Source: CAYRFQ01 sp964423615
GTDB taxonomy: Bacteria > Planctomycetota > Planctomycetia > Gemmatales > Gemmataceae
Assembly (NCBI GenBank): GCA_964423615.1
Contig: CAYRFQ010000080.1
Span: 1-36,527, forward strand
Direction of reading: 5' to 3'
Length of the DNA: 36,527 nt
In this document: positions 25,173 through 33,483 of the stretch, piece by piece
Layout: the number at the start of each line of letters is the position of its first letter
Position numbering within the stretch: position 1 is the stretch's first letter
Position numbers and translations under genes: made by a program
The notes under the pieces: generated by a model
Seen by the model: the letters and a program-made list of their open reading frames with translations, nothing else
What the model was told of the DNA's origin: nothing
Databases searched by the model: none

Positions 25173-26432
25173 TTATCCGCCACTCAAACCGTCGAGCAAA
25201 CTCAACAGCGGCATGAACAACGCGATGACGATCGAACCCACAATGAGACCCAGGATGACGATCATGATCGGTTCGAGCAGGCTAATCAAAGACTCGACCA
25301 AAACATTCACTTCTTCGTCGTAGACGTCCGCGACCTTGTTGAGCATCCCGTCGAGGTCTCCCGTTTCTTCCCCAACGTCCACCATGTTGACGACCATGTC
25401 ATCGACGAGTCGGCTCTTCTTCATCGGAACGGCGATCGTCTCCCCTTCGCGGATCGAGTCGTAGATCTTCTGATACATCTTCTCGAACACGGCGTTCACG
25501 CTGGTCTCGCGGACGATCGATAACGCCTCCAGAATCGGCACACCAGAGCTGATCAACGTACCAAGTGTTCGAGTCGTCCTGGCCACGACCGTCTTTTCCG
25601 TGAGCTTTCCAACGATCGGAATGAATAACAAAACCCGGTCCAAGAAGTACGCCCCGCTTTTGTTCAACCGTATTAACTTGATCATCAACCAGATCGATAA
25701 CGGGAACAGCGGCAGAACATACCAATACTTCACAAACCATTTCGAGGTGTTGATGAGCATCACCGTCAAGGCAGGAAGTTTGAGCTTGAACTCGTCGAAA
25801 ATCTTCTGGAATTTTGGAATGATGAAGATCATGATCCCGGTCAAGATCAACACGGCGACCGTGATGACCGCAGCCGGATAGACCATGGCACCGGTGATCC
25901 GGCGTTTGAGGCTTTGCGACTTCTCTTTGAACTCGGCCAAACGTCGGAGGATGATTTCGAGAGCACCACCGGCCTCACCCGCCTTGATCATGTTGACATA
26001 GAGACGGTCGAAACACTTGGGGTGTTTACCGAACGCTTCGCTGAGCGTCAGGCCAGATTCGACATCTTCGACAACATCAATAAGGGCGTTTTTCAACACC
26101 CCTGGCTTCATCTGCTTTTCCAGAATCTTGAGGCTTCTGAGGACAGGTAACCCGGCGTCTTGAAGGGTCGAGAATTGACGAGTGAAGGTCACCAAAGCCT
26201 TCATCGACACTCCACCAATGGTGAAGGTTTTGGACTTTTTGCGTTTGCCCTTTTTTTTGCCTCCGGCCTTCTTGCCGCCTTTCTTCCCGGGCTTTCCCGC
26301 TTCGGTGAGTTTGGTGACGAAGTAGCCCATTTGGCGAATCTTTTGCTGGGCTTCTTCTTCGTTGACGGCATCGACAGTGCTCTTGACTTCACTGCCGGTG
26401 GTGTCCATCGCTTCGAACTTATATGTCGGCAT
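25173..26432 (-). CDS. gspF: Type II secretion/type IV pilus inner-membrane platform protein GspF/PilC
   Basis: 419 aa, the normal GspF length, from the ATG at 26432 (MPTYKFEAMDTTGSEVK). Residues 1-42 form the conserved N-terminal strand-helix segment, followed by an unusually Lys-rich linker (about 46-68, GKKGGKKAGGKKKGKRKK). Two T2SSF domains follow: FTRQFSTLQDAGLPVLRSL with GEAGGALEIILRRLAEFKEK, and TRTLGTLISSGVPILEAL with VGEETGDLDGMLNKVADVYDEEV. Three transmembrane segments are expected (about 185-205, 235-252, 385-412). GspF anchors the assembly ATPase at the inner membrane and feeds pseudopilins into the fibre. It is the only GspF/PilC in the window although three ATPase genes lie upstream. 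A 457-bp leader with a strong hairpin precedes it. Confidence 0.95.
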   Translation of the reverse strand: MPTYKFEAMDTTGSEVKSTVDAVNEEEAQQKIRQMGYFVTKLTEAGKPGKKGGKKAGGKKKGKRKKSKTFTIGGVSMKALVTFTRQFSTLQDAGLPVLRSLKILEKQMKPGVLKNALIDVVEDVESGLTLSEAFGKHPKCFDRLYVNMIKAGEAGGALEIILRRLAEFKEKSQSLKRRITGAMVYPAAVITVAVLILTGIMIFIIPKFQKIFDEFKLKLPALTVMLINTSKWFVKYWYVLPLFPLSIWLMIKLIRLNKSGAYFLDRVLLFIPIVGKLTEKTVVARTTRTLGTLISSGVPILEALSIVRETSVNAVFEKMYQKIYDSIREGETIAVPMKKSRLVDDMVVNMVDVGEETGDLDGMLNKVADVYDEEVNVLVESLISLLEPIMIVILGLIVGSIVIALFMPLLSLLDGLSGG

Positions 26433-26889
26433 TAGGTTCGCCCCCGCACGAGGAGACCGTCGGAGGACTCGGGACCCCTCGTCTCCTTCGGACCAGAATA
26501 GACAGCGATGCACATGTGCATCGACAACAACAAATGACCTATCGCGGTAACGCGTATTGTGCCCAATCGGTGGTGGATTCAGCTTGCGTCGTGTTCCCAC
26601 CAATTCGCAACTTAAGCTCGAATCTGTGTCGGTGCCGTCGTTTATGTTCCGGGTTGGTGAATAGGAACGTCGGATAAAGCATCGTGGTCTTTTCCGTTTT
26701 GAAGTTTTGACCGTGCCTCCGCTTCGAGCAAAAGCACACCATCCACCAAAGAGAACGAACACCTGTGGGATCACAAAGACCACATTTGTTTATCCCATTG
26801 TTCAAAACACCAAACAACTTATCCTGAACCCACCACGTGGCCGACCGACATTGTTTTTCCGACCCCGGATTCGTCTCTCCACCAAATCG
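26433..26889. other. Long intergenic region between gspE and gspF
   Basis: This 457-bp gap is unusually long for a cluster of co-oriented, functionally linked genes. It holds the hairpin at 26451-26487 just upstream of gspF. I saw no convincing small gene with a ribosome-binding site. It may contain an internal promoter for gspF and the pilin genes. Confidence 0.5.
26451..26487 (-). promoter_or_regulatory. Stable hairpin in the gspF leader
   Basis: GGAGAC (26452-26457) pairs with GTCTCC (26481-26486), extended by one A-T pair. An inner GAGG/CCTC stem (26463-26466 with 26477-26480) encloses a GC-rich loop, with a 5-nt bulge on one side. It begins only about 20 nt upstream of the gspF ATG, so on the minus-strand mRNA it could affect initiation or mark a processing site. 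No T-run follows, so it is not a classical terminator. Confidence 0.5.
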
Positions 26890-28950
26890 CTATTCGTCTT
26901 CGACGATGGTTTCGTGGACGACCTCTTCGATCGTAGTGACACCGTTAAAGATGGCCCGGAGGCCGGCTTCTCGGAGGGTCGTCATACCTCGCTTGCGGCA
27001 AGCCTCGCGGAGTTCTTCGCTAGAGGCACCAGCGGAAATCAAGTCGCGGATTTCGTCGTCCAACAGAATCAACTCGAACAGGCCCGACCGTCGCTTGTGT
27101 CCGGTGTTGTTGCACCGCTCACACCCTCGCCCATAGTAGAATTGTTTGCCCCGAACTTGCTCGCGTGTCAGGTTCAGCTCCATCAACTGCTCGTCGCTAG
27201 GGTCGTAATTGGTCTTGCAATCTTCGCAAATACGACGAACGAGGCGTTGGGCGAGAATTCCCTGAACGGTCGCGGTGATCAAGAACGGTTCAACACCCAT
27301 GTCACGTAATCGCGTAATCGTGCTCGGCGCGTCGTTGGTGTGCAGCGTACTGAACACCGTGTGACCGGTTAGCGCGGCTTGGACCGCGATTTGAGCCGTT
27401 TCGAGGTCACGAATCTCGCCGACAAGGATGGTGTCGGGGTCTTGTCGAAGGATCGCCCGCAAGGATTTCGCGAACGTCACGCCGATGTCGGAGTTAATCG
27501 GAACCTGAATGATTCCGTCGATGTCGTACTCGATCGGGTCTTCGGTCGTAATGACCTTTTCGGTGATTTCGTTCAGCTCGTTCAAAGAAGAGTAGAGCGT
27601 CGTTGTCTTTCCGGATCCGGTCGGTCCGGTCACCAACACGATTCCGTTCGGGACTCGAATCAGGTTTTTCCAAACTTCTAACAGATCGGATTCCATCCCG
27701 ATTTTGTTGATGTCGAGACTGACCACGCTCCTGTCAAGAACCCTGATGACGACGCTCTCGCCGAACATCGTCGGCAAAACGCTCACCCGCATGTCCACTG
27801 GGTTACCACCGACGTTCAGTTCGATACGACCGTCTTGAGGCAGCCGGCGCTCGGCGATGTCCAAGTTCGACATAACTTTGATACGCGTAGCGATGGCGTT
27901 CGCCAAGTGACGTGGTGGCGGAACCAACTCCAACAGGACTCCGTCGGCACGATACCGCATTTTGTATTCTTCTTCGAACGGCTCGAAGTGGATGTCTGAA
28001 GCGTTGTCTTTGATCGCCATCAACATGACCATGTTGATGAGTTTTCGGACAGGGGCAACATCTTCGAACTCTTCGGCATCGGTGAGATCGATGCTCGTCT
28101 CGCGCGCTGCCTTCTTGGCCTTCGGATCGTTCTCCAGGGCCTCAATGATGCTAATGATGGTCTCTTCGTCTTCGTCGCTGTACACCTTGGGAAGCCATTC
28201 TTCGATTTGCTCGGTCGAGGCCAGGATGGCCGTGACTTCGAGTTGAAGTAGCCGCCGTAAATCGTCGAGGGCTTCGAGCTTCTGCGGGTCTCCGATGGCG
28301 ATCGTCAGGACGTTATCCTTGAAGGAGTATGGAACAACATTGTACACCTCGGCCATCTGTTGTTGCAGGTGTTGGGTGGCGTCTGGTTGAGGCGTGTTCT
28401 CTTCCAGGTTGACGACCTTCAGCCCGAATTGTTCGCCCTTGGCTTGGAGGAGTTGTTCTTCGTTGATCAGGCCACGGTTCATGGCCACTTCGCCGACGTC
28501 TTCACCTGTTGTGTCGGCTTCCGCCTGGAGATCCCAAAGTTGGTCCTCGTCGATGTACCCCAAGTCCACCAGAACCTGGTCGATTGTACGCGTCCCTGAG
28601 GAAGATCCGGAAACAACTTTCTGGGGTGTGACTTTTCGCTTCTTCGCAGGGGCACTTCCGGGCTTCTTGGGGGTAGGTTTTTTATCTGTTGCTTTAACAC
28701 CCGTTTGAGACGGTTTTTGTTGGCCTTGCTGAGGATTGGGTTTCTTCTGGATTTGCTGCGATGGAGTCCGTCCAGGCGTTTGACCTGGAGTTTGTTTCGG
28801 TCGAGGGGCGGCCCCTTGATTGGGGGTCGGACCTGGCTGCCCGGGTTGTTTCGGCGCGGGACGTTGGGCTGGTTTGCCTTGTTGGGCAGGACGATTGCTT
28901 CCTTGTTGTTGGGGTTTCTTTTCCGGATTATTTTCGTTTGGCGTCGGCAT
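26890..28950 (-). CDS. gspE: Type II secretion assembly ATPase GspE/PilB with disordered Gln/Pro-rich N-terminus
   Basis: 686 aa from the ATG at 28950. Residues 1-115 are low complexity (PQQQGSNRPAQQGKPAQ-type repeats of Q, P, K and G). Residues about 120-255 form a MshEN/T2SSE N-terminal domain (VDLGYIDEDQLWDLQ; GLINEEQLLQAKGEQFGL). The ATPase core follows: SDIHFEPFEEEYKMRYRADG (319-337), Walker A GPTGSGKT (442-449), Asp box TTEDPIEY, LRQDPDTILVGEIRD carrying Walker B (501-515), His box TGHTVFSTLHTNDA, and a tetracysteine zinc site (Cys575/578 and Cys610/613) before GLFELILLDD. It powers pseudopilus extension as a hexamer docked on GspF, whose gene follows. It is a paralogue of the PilB-like ATPase at 30811. 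The N-terminal extension is not usual for the family. Confidence 0.95.
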   Translation of the reverse strand: MPTPNENNPEKKPQQQGSNRPAQQGKPAQRPAPKQPGQPGPTPNQGAAPRPKQTPGQTPGRTPSQQIQKKPNPQQGQQKPSQTGVKATDKKPTPKKPGSAPAKKRKVTPQKVVSGSSSGTRTIDQVLVDLGYIDEDQLWDLQAEADTTGEDVGEVAMNRGLINEEQLLQAKGEQFGLKVVNLEENTPQPDATQHLQQQMAEVYNVVPYSFKDNVLTIAIGDPQKLEALDDLRRLLQLEVTAILASTEQIEEWLPKVYSDEDEETIISIIEALENDPKAKKAARETSIDLTDAEEFEDVAPVRKLINMVMLMAIKDNASDIHFEPFEEEYKMRYRADGVLLELVPPPRHLANAIATRIKVMSNLDIAERRLPQDGRIELNVGGNPVDMRVSVLPTMFGESVVIRVLDRSVVSLDINKIGMESDLLEVWKNLIRVPNGIVLVTGPTGSGKTTTLYSSLNELNEITEKVITTEDPIEYDIDGIIQVPINSDIGVTFAKSLRAILRQDPDTILVGEIRDLETAQIAVQAALTGHTVFSTLHTNDAPSTITRLRDMGVEPFLITATVQGILAQRLVRRICEDCKTNYDPSDEQLMELNLTREQVRGKQFYYGRGCERCNNTGHKRRSGLFELILLDDEIRDLISAGASSEELREACRKRGMTTLREAGLRAIFNGVTTIEEVVHETIVEDE

Positions 28951-29190
28951 TGTATTGTCTCGGGGCGAAAGGGTCGAAGAAAGACCTGGAGGGGGATCGA
29001 GAGTGAGGAAAAGATTCACCAGTTTGGAAGTGCCCAGTTTCGTTCTCGTTCACGCTCTCCGTCAAACGGAAGCTCCGGTTTCTAGCAACCGAAGCACGAT
29101 TCCTTGGATTAGGTTACCGGTTCGATGGAACAAGACTCCTTTGTCGATTGTCCCTGGCAGGGAATGCTTGTCCGACGACTTGAAAAGCCA

Positions 29191-30396
29191 TTAATCCTCA
29201 TCGTCGTCTTCATAGCGACGACGGCGACGTCGACGAATACGATCATCATCGTATTCGTCGTCATCGTATTCGTCATCATCGTCCTCGTCGTCATCATAAT
29301 CTTCGTCACTTTCTAGTTCGCCGAGTTCGGCTTGACGAATACGCGAGGCCAACTCGCCGGGCTTCTGAGACTTCAGGAGAGCATCTTCCTTGGCGATAAG
29401 GTCCTTTTCCCACAACCGGAAAAGAGTTTCGTCTAACAAAAACATTCCTTCTTTGCGACCGGTTTGGATGCTGGAATCGATTCGGTACGTTTTGTTTTCG
29501 CGTATAAGAGCCTGAATGGCCGGGGTAACAACCATCATTTCATAGGCAGCGATGATACCGTCGGGCTTCTTCGGAAGCAACGTTTGCGAAAGCACACCCA
29601 TCAGTGCAGTCGAGAGTTGCGTACGAATTTGGTCTTGTTGCTGTTGCGGAAACACGTCGATAATACGGTTGATGGTACTCGCCGCCGAACTCGTGTGCAG
29701 CGTCCCGAACACAACGTGTCCCGTTTCGGCGGCCTCGATCGCAGCACTGATCGTCTCGAGGTCCCGCATCTCACCCACAAGTATCACGTCGGGATCCATC
29801 CGCAGGGCGCGACGAATGCCTTCGCTAAAGTTAGGCACGTCGACGCCGATTTCTCTCTGGTTGAGCGTCGACTTGTTGTGGTCATGGTAATATTCGATTG
29901 GGTCTTCAAGAGTGATGATGTGTCGTTCGTAATTGTGATTCAGGAAGTTGATCATGCTCGCCAGGCTCGTCGTCTTACCGGAACCGGTCGGGCCAGTAAC
30001 AAGCAATAATCCCCGCGGACGAGTGATCAACCGCTTGATCGCCTCGGGCATCCCCATTTGTTCGAAAGAGAGAAACTTACTCGGGATTCGTCGAAGGACC
30101 AGCCCGATGCTTCCCCTTTGTTTGAAGACCGCTACACGGAACCGATAACCATCGATGTATTCGATGGCAAAGTCAGCTCCGCCCACTTCCTGAAGTTCCT
30201 GCTGACAACGGTCGGGCGTGATGCTCTTCATCAACGCCGTGGTATCGTCGTTGTCGAGCACCTTGGTCTGTAAGCGACGCATCCTGCCGTTATGGCGAAT
30301 GACGGGAGGTTGCCCGACAGTGATGTGCAGGTCATTTGCCGAAAGTTCGATCACTGTAGATAACAGTTTGTCGATGAGAACCTTACCGGAAGCCAC
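29191..30396 (-). CDS. pilT: Twitching/retraction ATPase PilT with a polyampholyte C-terminal tail
   Basis: 401 aa. GTG at 30396 is preferred over TTG at 30402 because GAGG lies at correct spacing only for the GTG. PilT landmarks: SANDLHITVGQPPVIRHNGR (N-terminal PAS-like domain), Walker A GPTGSGKT (135-142), Asp box ITLEDPIEYYH, Walker B VILVGEMRD (204-212), His box GHVVFGTLHT (226-235), and AYEMMVVTPAIQALIRENKTYRIDSSIQTG, which contains the PilT-specific AIxxLIRE motif. These favour PilT over PilB; the PilB tetracysteine is absent, as expected. PilT depolymerises type IV pili. The last ~40 residues (362-401) are an Asp/Glu/Tyr run, then seven consecutive Arg, then another acidic stretch, not part of normal PilT. 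It lies between two PilB/GspE-type ATPase genes. Confidence 0.95.
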   Translation of the reverse strand: MASGKVLIDKLLSTVIELSANDLHITVGQPPVIRHNGRMRRLQTKVLDNDDTTALMKSITPDRCQQELQEVGGADFAIEYIDGYRFRVAVFKQRGSIGLVLRRIPSKFLSFEQMGMPEAIKRLITRPRGLLLVTGPTGSGKTTSLASMINFLNHNYERHIITLEDPIEYYHDHNKSTLNQREIGVDVPNFSEGIRRALRMDPDVILVGEMRDLETISAAIEAAETGHVVFGTLHTSSAASTINRIIDVFPQQQQDQIRTQLSTALMGVLSQTLLPKKPDGIIAAYEMMVVTPAIQALIRENKTYRIDSSIQTGRKEGMFLLDETLFRLWEKDLIAKEDALLKSQKPGELASRIRQAELGELESDEDYDDDEDDDDEYDDDEYDDDRIRRRRRRRYEDDDED

Positions 30397-30810
30397 GATC
30401 AAACCTCATGAAGCCCGAGATGAACGGGTAACCCATTCCTGGTGAAGAATAGAAACACCGGAAGGTGAAAAAAGAGATGGTGCGCTTGCGTACCCTTTTG
30501 ACATTATCTCGAGATAGCCTGGAGACACCAAAAAAAATCCCAAAAAATTCAGAAATCGTGTTAGGTTTCCGACGAATAACCAACAATGCCCGCCCGTCTC
30601 AAGATGCCCAAACTGACTCTACCATACAGTTGGTTGCGAGCGTTCTCTAGCCTTTTCGAGAAACGGGTGACGACGCGATACCTCGCCCTGACCACCCCGT
30701 TCACGATGCGCTTAGTTGTCGTCAAATCTACAACAACGCTGGCCTACAGAATTCCCCGAAACCAAAGGCAATTTCGTTACCCAACGCCGAATCACGACAA
30801 TGGTCCTGAA
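30397..30810. other. Intergenic region between pilB and pilT
   Basis: In this 414-bp gap I see a 12-bp perfect palindrome, TATCTCGAGATA (30505-30516), followed shortly on the plus strand by A-rich runs (30530-30546). There is no gene with a ribosome-binding site and no clear terminator after pilB. The palindrome could be an operator or internal promoter element for pilT, but this is speculative. Confidence 0.4.
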
Positions 30811-32523
30811 TTAAGCCGCATCTTGTTCTGCGTGGCAGGTAGAGAGCACTTCTTCGAGTGTCGTGGTCCCCGTAACTACCTTTAGGATAGCATCTTCTAG
30901 CAAAGTCCGCATTCCGTTGATCCGGGCAACGCGACGGATGACTTGGGTCGGTTCGCCCTTGAAAGTCATCTCCCGCATGGCTGCGTTCATCCGCAACAAC
31001 TCGAAGATACCCATACGGCCACGATAACCTGTGTGATTACAGTAGGCACACCCGCGTCCTCGGGCAAAATTCGCTGACTTAATTTGTTGAGGAGTGAGAC
31101 CGGCAGCCTTCAAATCGTGCATCGGTGGAGTGTCGGGCTCCTTGCATTTGGGGCATACTTTTCGGACCAAACGTTGCGCCAGGATGGCAATGATGGAGCT
31201 AGCCACCAGGAACGGCTGTACACCGATATCGCCAAGACGAGTCAGCGCACTCGGTGCATCGTTCGTGTGTAAGGTACTAAAAACCAAGTGTCCCGTCAGA
31301 GAAGCTTGGATGGCGATCTCTGCCGTTTCCAAGTCCCGAATTTCACCAACAAGAATGATGTTGGGAGCTTGCCGGAGCATCGCCCGGATGATGCGAGCAA
31401 AGTCGAGACCGATGCTGTGTTTGACCTCCACTTGGTTAATTCCAGGGAGGTAATATTCGACCGGGTCTTCGGCGGTGATAATTTTCCGGTCCGGTCGGTT
31501 CAACTCGTTCAAAGCCGAATAGAGGGTTGTCGTCTTGCCAGAACCTGTCGGACCTGTCACCAAGAAGATACCGTTGGGGCGTTTGATAATGTTCGTAAAA
31601 CGTTTGTAATCTTCTTCCGAGAAACCCAGGTCCTTCACGCTAACTTGAATGTTCGCGCGGTCGAGAATACGCATCACAACAGACTGTCCGTGGTTGGTGG
31701 GAAGTATGCTGACGCGTAAGTCGTAGTGTTTGCCTTGTATGGCCATCTTGATCCGGCCGTCTTGAGGTCTCCGCTTCTCGGAGATATCAATGTTGCCGAG
31801 AATCTTGATACGGGACACGAGGGCAGCCAGGAGACGTCGGGGAGGGCTGTCTCTCTCAACGAGCACGCCATCGATCCGATAGCGAATCCGAACACGATCG
31901 GCAAAGGGTTCGACGTGTATATCACTGGCACGAAGAGTCACGGCCTCGGAAATGATGAGATTCACGAGTTTGACGACCGGAGCGTCACTGTCGTCGTCTT
32001 CGATGATCTCGCTCGCGGACTCCGTTGCGGTAAAGTCGATCTGGGTATCAGTGAACTCCTGCAACATGGAGTCGACCGATTCAGTCTCGGTTTGCCCGTA
32101 GTGGCGGTTGATGGCATCGTTGATCTGTTCGCGGTGGGCCAGAGCTGCGGCGATTTCTTTATTCAAAATGAAACGCAGCTTTTCCTGGATCGCGAAATCG
32201 GTCGGGTCGCTCAAAGCGATTTTCAAAAGACCACTTTCCAACGACAGCGGAATAATCGTGTTTTCTCGCGCCACCGACTCAGGCACCTGCTCAATAACAG
32301 AGGGAGGAATTGTCATTTCGCTCAAGTCGATGAACTCCATCCCATTGGCTTGAGCCACTGCCTCGACGACTTGTTCCTGGGTGGCGTATTCGAGTTTCAC
32401 GATTGCGTCGGAGAGCTTCAGACCCGTCTGTCTCTCCATGGATTTTGCTTCTTGGACTTGATCCGCCGTCAAAACACGGTTTTTCACCAGTATCTGGGTA
32501 AAGTCTCCCTGTGATGATGCCAT
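30811..32523 (-). CDS. pilB: Type IV pilus / type II secretion assembly ATPase PilB/GspE
   Basis: 570 aa from the ATG at 32523 (CGAGGAA, 7 nt spacer). Residues about 5-145 are a MshEN domain (LVKNRVLTADQVQEAKSME; FIDLSEMTIPPSVIEQVPE). The ATPase core has SDIHVEPFADRVRIRYRIDG (200-219), Walker A GPTGSGKT (324-331), Asp box TAEDPVEYY, Walker B LVGEIRD (391-397), His box TGHLVFSTLHTNDA, and a tetracysteine site (Cys457/460, Cys492/495) before RMGIFELLRM. The usual DPD just ahead of Walker B (LRQDPDxxLVGE) reads APN (residues 386-388), unlike the second ATPase at 26890. It is the first gene of the cluster as seen here and should drive pilus or pseudopilus extension together with PilT and GspF. 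Confidence 0.94.
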   Translation of the reverse strand: MASSQGDFTQILVKNRVLTADQVQEAKSMERQTGLKLSDAIVKLEYATQEQVVEAVAQANGMEFIDLSEMTIPPSVIEQVPESVARENTIIPLSLESGLLKIALSDPTDFAIQEKLRFILNKEIAAALAHREQINDAINRHYGQTETESVDSMLQEFTDTQIDFTATESASEIIEDDDSDAPVVKLVNLIISEAVTLRASDIHVEPFADRVRIRYRIDGVLVERDSPPRRLLAALVSRIKILGNIDISEKRRPQDGRIKMAIQGKHYDLRVSILPTNHGQSVVMRILDRANIQVSVKDLGFSEEDYKRFTNIIKRPNGIFLVTGPTGSGKTTTLYSALNELNRPDRKIITAEDPVEYYLPGINQVEVKHSIGLDFARIIRAMLRQAPNIILVGEIRDLETAEIAIQASLTGHLVFSTLHTNDAPSALTRLGDIGVQPFLVASSIIAILAQRLVRKVCPKCKEPDTPPMHDLKAAGLTPQQIKSANFARGRGCAYCNHTGYRGRMGIFELLRMNAAMREMTFKGEPTQVIRRVARINGMRTLLEDAILKVVTGTTTLEEVLSTCHAEQDAA

Positions 32524-33101
32524 TTTCGTGTTCCTCGTAGGAGATGGTTGGATGCAGGCGATTATTGCAGGATATGCCTTATCCTCGAGCCGAAACTCCG
32601 GAACGTTCCAGCTGTTGTGGGTGGAAGATGATTGGGTGAATGTGACGCGTTCGGCCCAAATGGAGAGGTCGTGAGCCAAAATTCCACCACACATCACTTC
32701 TCATCAGGGTATGCGGTCAGAACTGAGGGGGCAAGAGAAAAAGATGCCTCCACATTTCGTAAGTGACGGAAAGTTACAGCCAAGAGGGTTATCTGGGTGT
32801 TGCAAGGGCACGAAGGTTAGGGCACAGAGAACAAGCAAGAGACCAGAGACAAACACTCACTCCAAGTCCTCTGCGTCTTCCGTGGTCAAACTCCAGCCCA
32901 TTCAAAGATGTACTTGGGATAACAAGTGTCGGTTCTGGGCTTTCTAACTCCGCTCGTCGAGCGCGAGCTTGCAGCCACATGGCCTCGATTGGCACAAAAC
33001 GGAAAAGAAAGGACTGTCCAATTTTTCTTGGAAAAAATTTTCCGAAGTTCCACCCCACGATCTCTTCCAGTCCACGACCCCTCAAATTTCCAACAAAAAC
33101 C

Positions 33102-33183
33102 TGTCCAAAACTGACAGAAAACTGCGCTAAACCTGCACCAAACCTGCGCTAAACTTGTAGTAAACCTGCACCTAAATTGCACC
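33102..33183. repeat. 11-bp tandem repeat array
   Basis: Five successive units of exactly 11 bp start at 33123, 33134, 33145, 33156 and 33167: TGCGCTAAACC, TGCACCAAACC, TGCGCTAAACT, TGTAGTAAACC and TGCACCTAAAT, ending in TGCACC. Two more degenerate units precede them (TGTCCAAAAC at 33102 and TGACAGAAAAC at 33112). The consensus is TGCrCyAAACC. The period is not a multiple of three, which argues against a protein repeat; it is close to one helical turn of DNA. Confidence 0.9.
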
Positions 33184-33247
33184 TTTTTGACACCTCTCAA
33201 TTTCCGCATGTGTATATACATCAATGACTTATGGAAAATGACCCCCG

Positions 33248-33272
33248 AAAAAACGCCATTTTGGCGCTTTTT
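33248..33272. terminator. Bidirectional A-tract/T-tract hairpin terminator
   Basis: Six A residues, then CGCCA, a TTT loop, TGGCG and a run of five T residues after one C. The symmetrical A-stem-T layout fits an intrinsic terminator readable from both strands. On the minus strand it could end transcription coming from the acetyltransferase gene at 33620-34573, about 350 bp beyond its stop. Confidence 0.6.
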
Positions 33273-33442
33273 CGAGTATTCGGACCGCCCTTGTGCGCAT
33301 GTGCCCATAATACAATAGGATTGAACGCCGTCGCATTTTCGCAAAAATCGTCGAAATTCCAAAATTCACCACTTGGATCGCGAAATGGACTTCGGTTCGA
33401 TTTGTTGTAACGTGTGACCAGGACCATGCCAGTCGGTTTTGA

Positions 33443-33483
33443 CGACACTTGCTACCGTGTGCCGGATACTACAAACCGACCAG
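33443..33483. repeat. Copy 1 of a ~41-bp imperfect repeat (hairpin context)
   Basis: Shares about 34 of 41 positions with 34678-34718; the conserved core is GTGTGCCGGATAC followed by ACCGACCA. This copy lies mostly inside a potential hairpin formed by GTCGGTTT (33433-33440) and AAACCGAC (33474-33481), with an inner ACAC/GTGT stem. It is about 140 bp downstream of the acetyltransferase stop on the minus strand. Confidence 0.6.

Noticed and set aside
26707..27309. 200-codon plus-strand frame across the 3' end of gspE
   Set aside because: It is mostly antisense to the conserved zinc-site and C-terminal part of GspE and has no start signals.
31726..32514. 262-codon plus-strand open frame opposite pilB
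   Set aside because: It is antisense to a clear PilB ATPase with every motif intact, and the translation resembles no protein family.
33102..33183. The tandem array as a CRISPR
   Set aside because: The units are 11 bp and directly contiguous with no spacers, and no cas genes are in the window.
32886..33362. 158-codon minus-strand frame in the gene-poor spacer
   Set aside because: It runs through the 11-bp repeat array and a terminator hairpin, has no ribosome site, and its Cys/Arg/Phe-rich translation is not protein-like.
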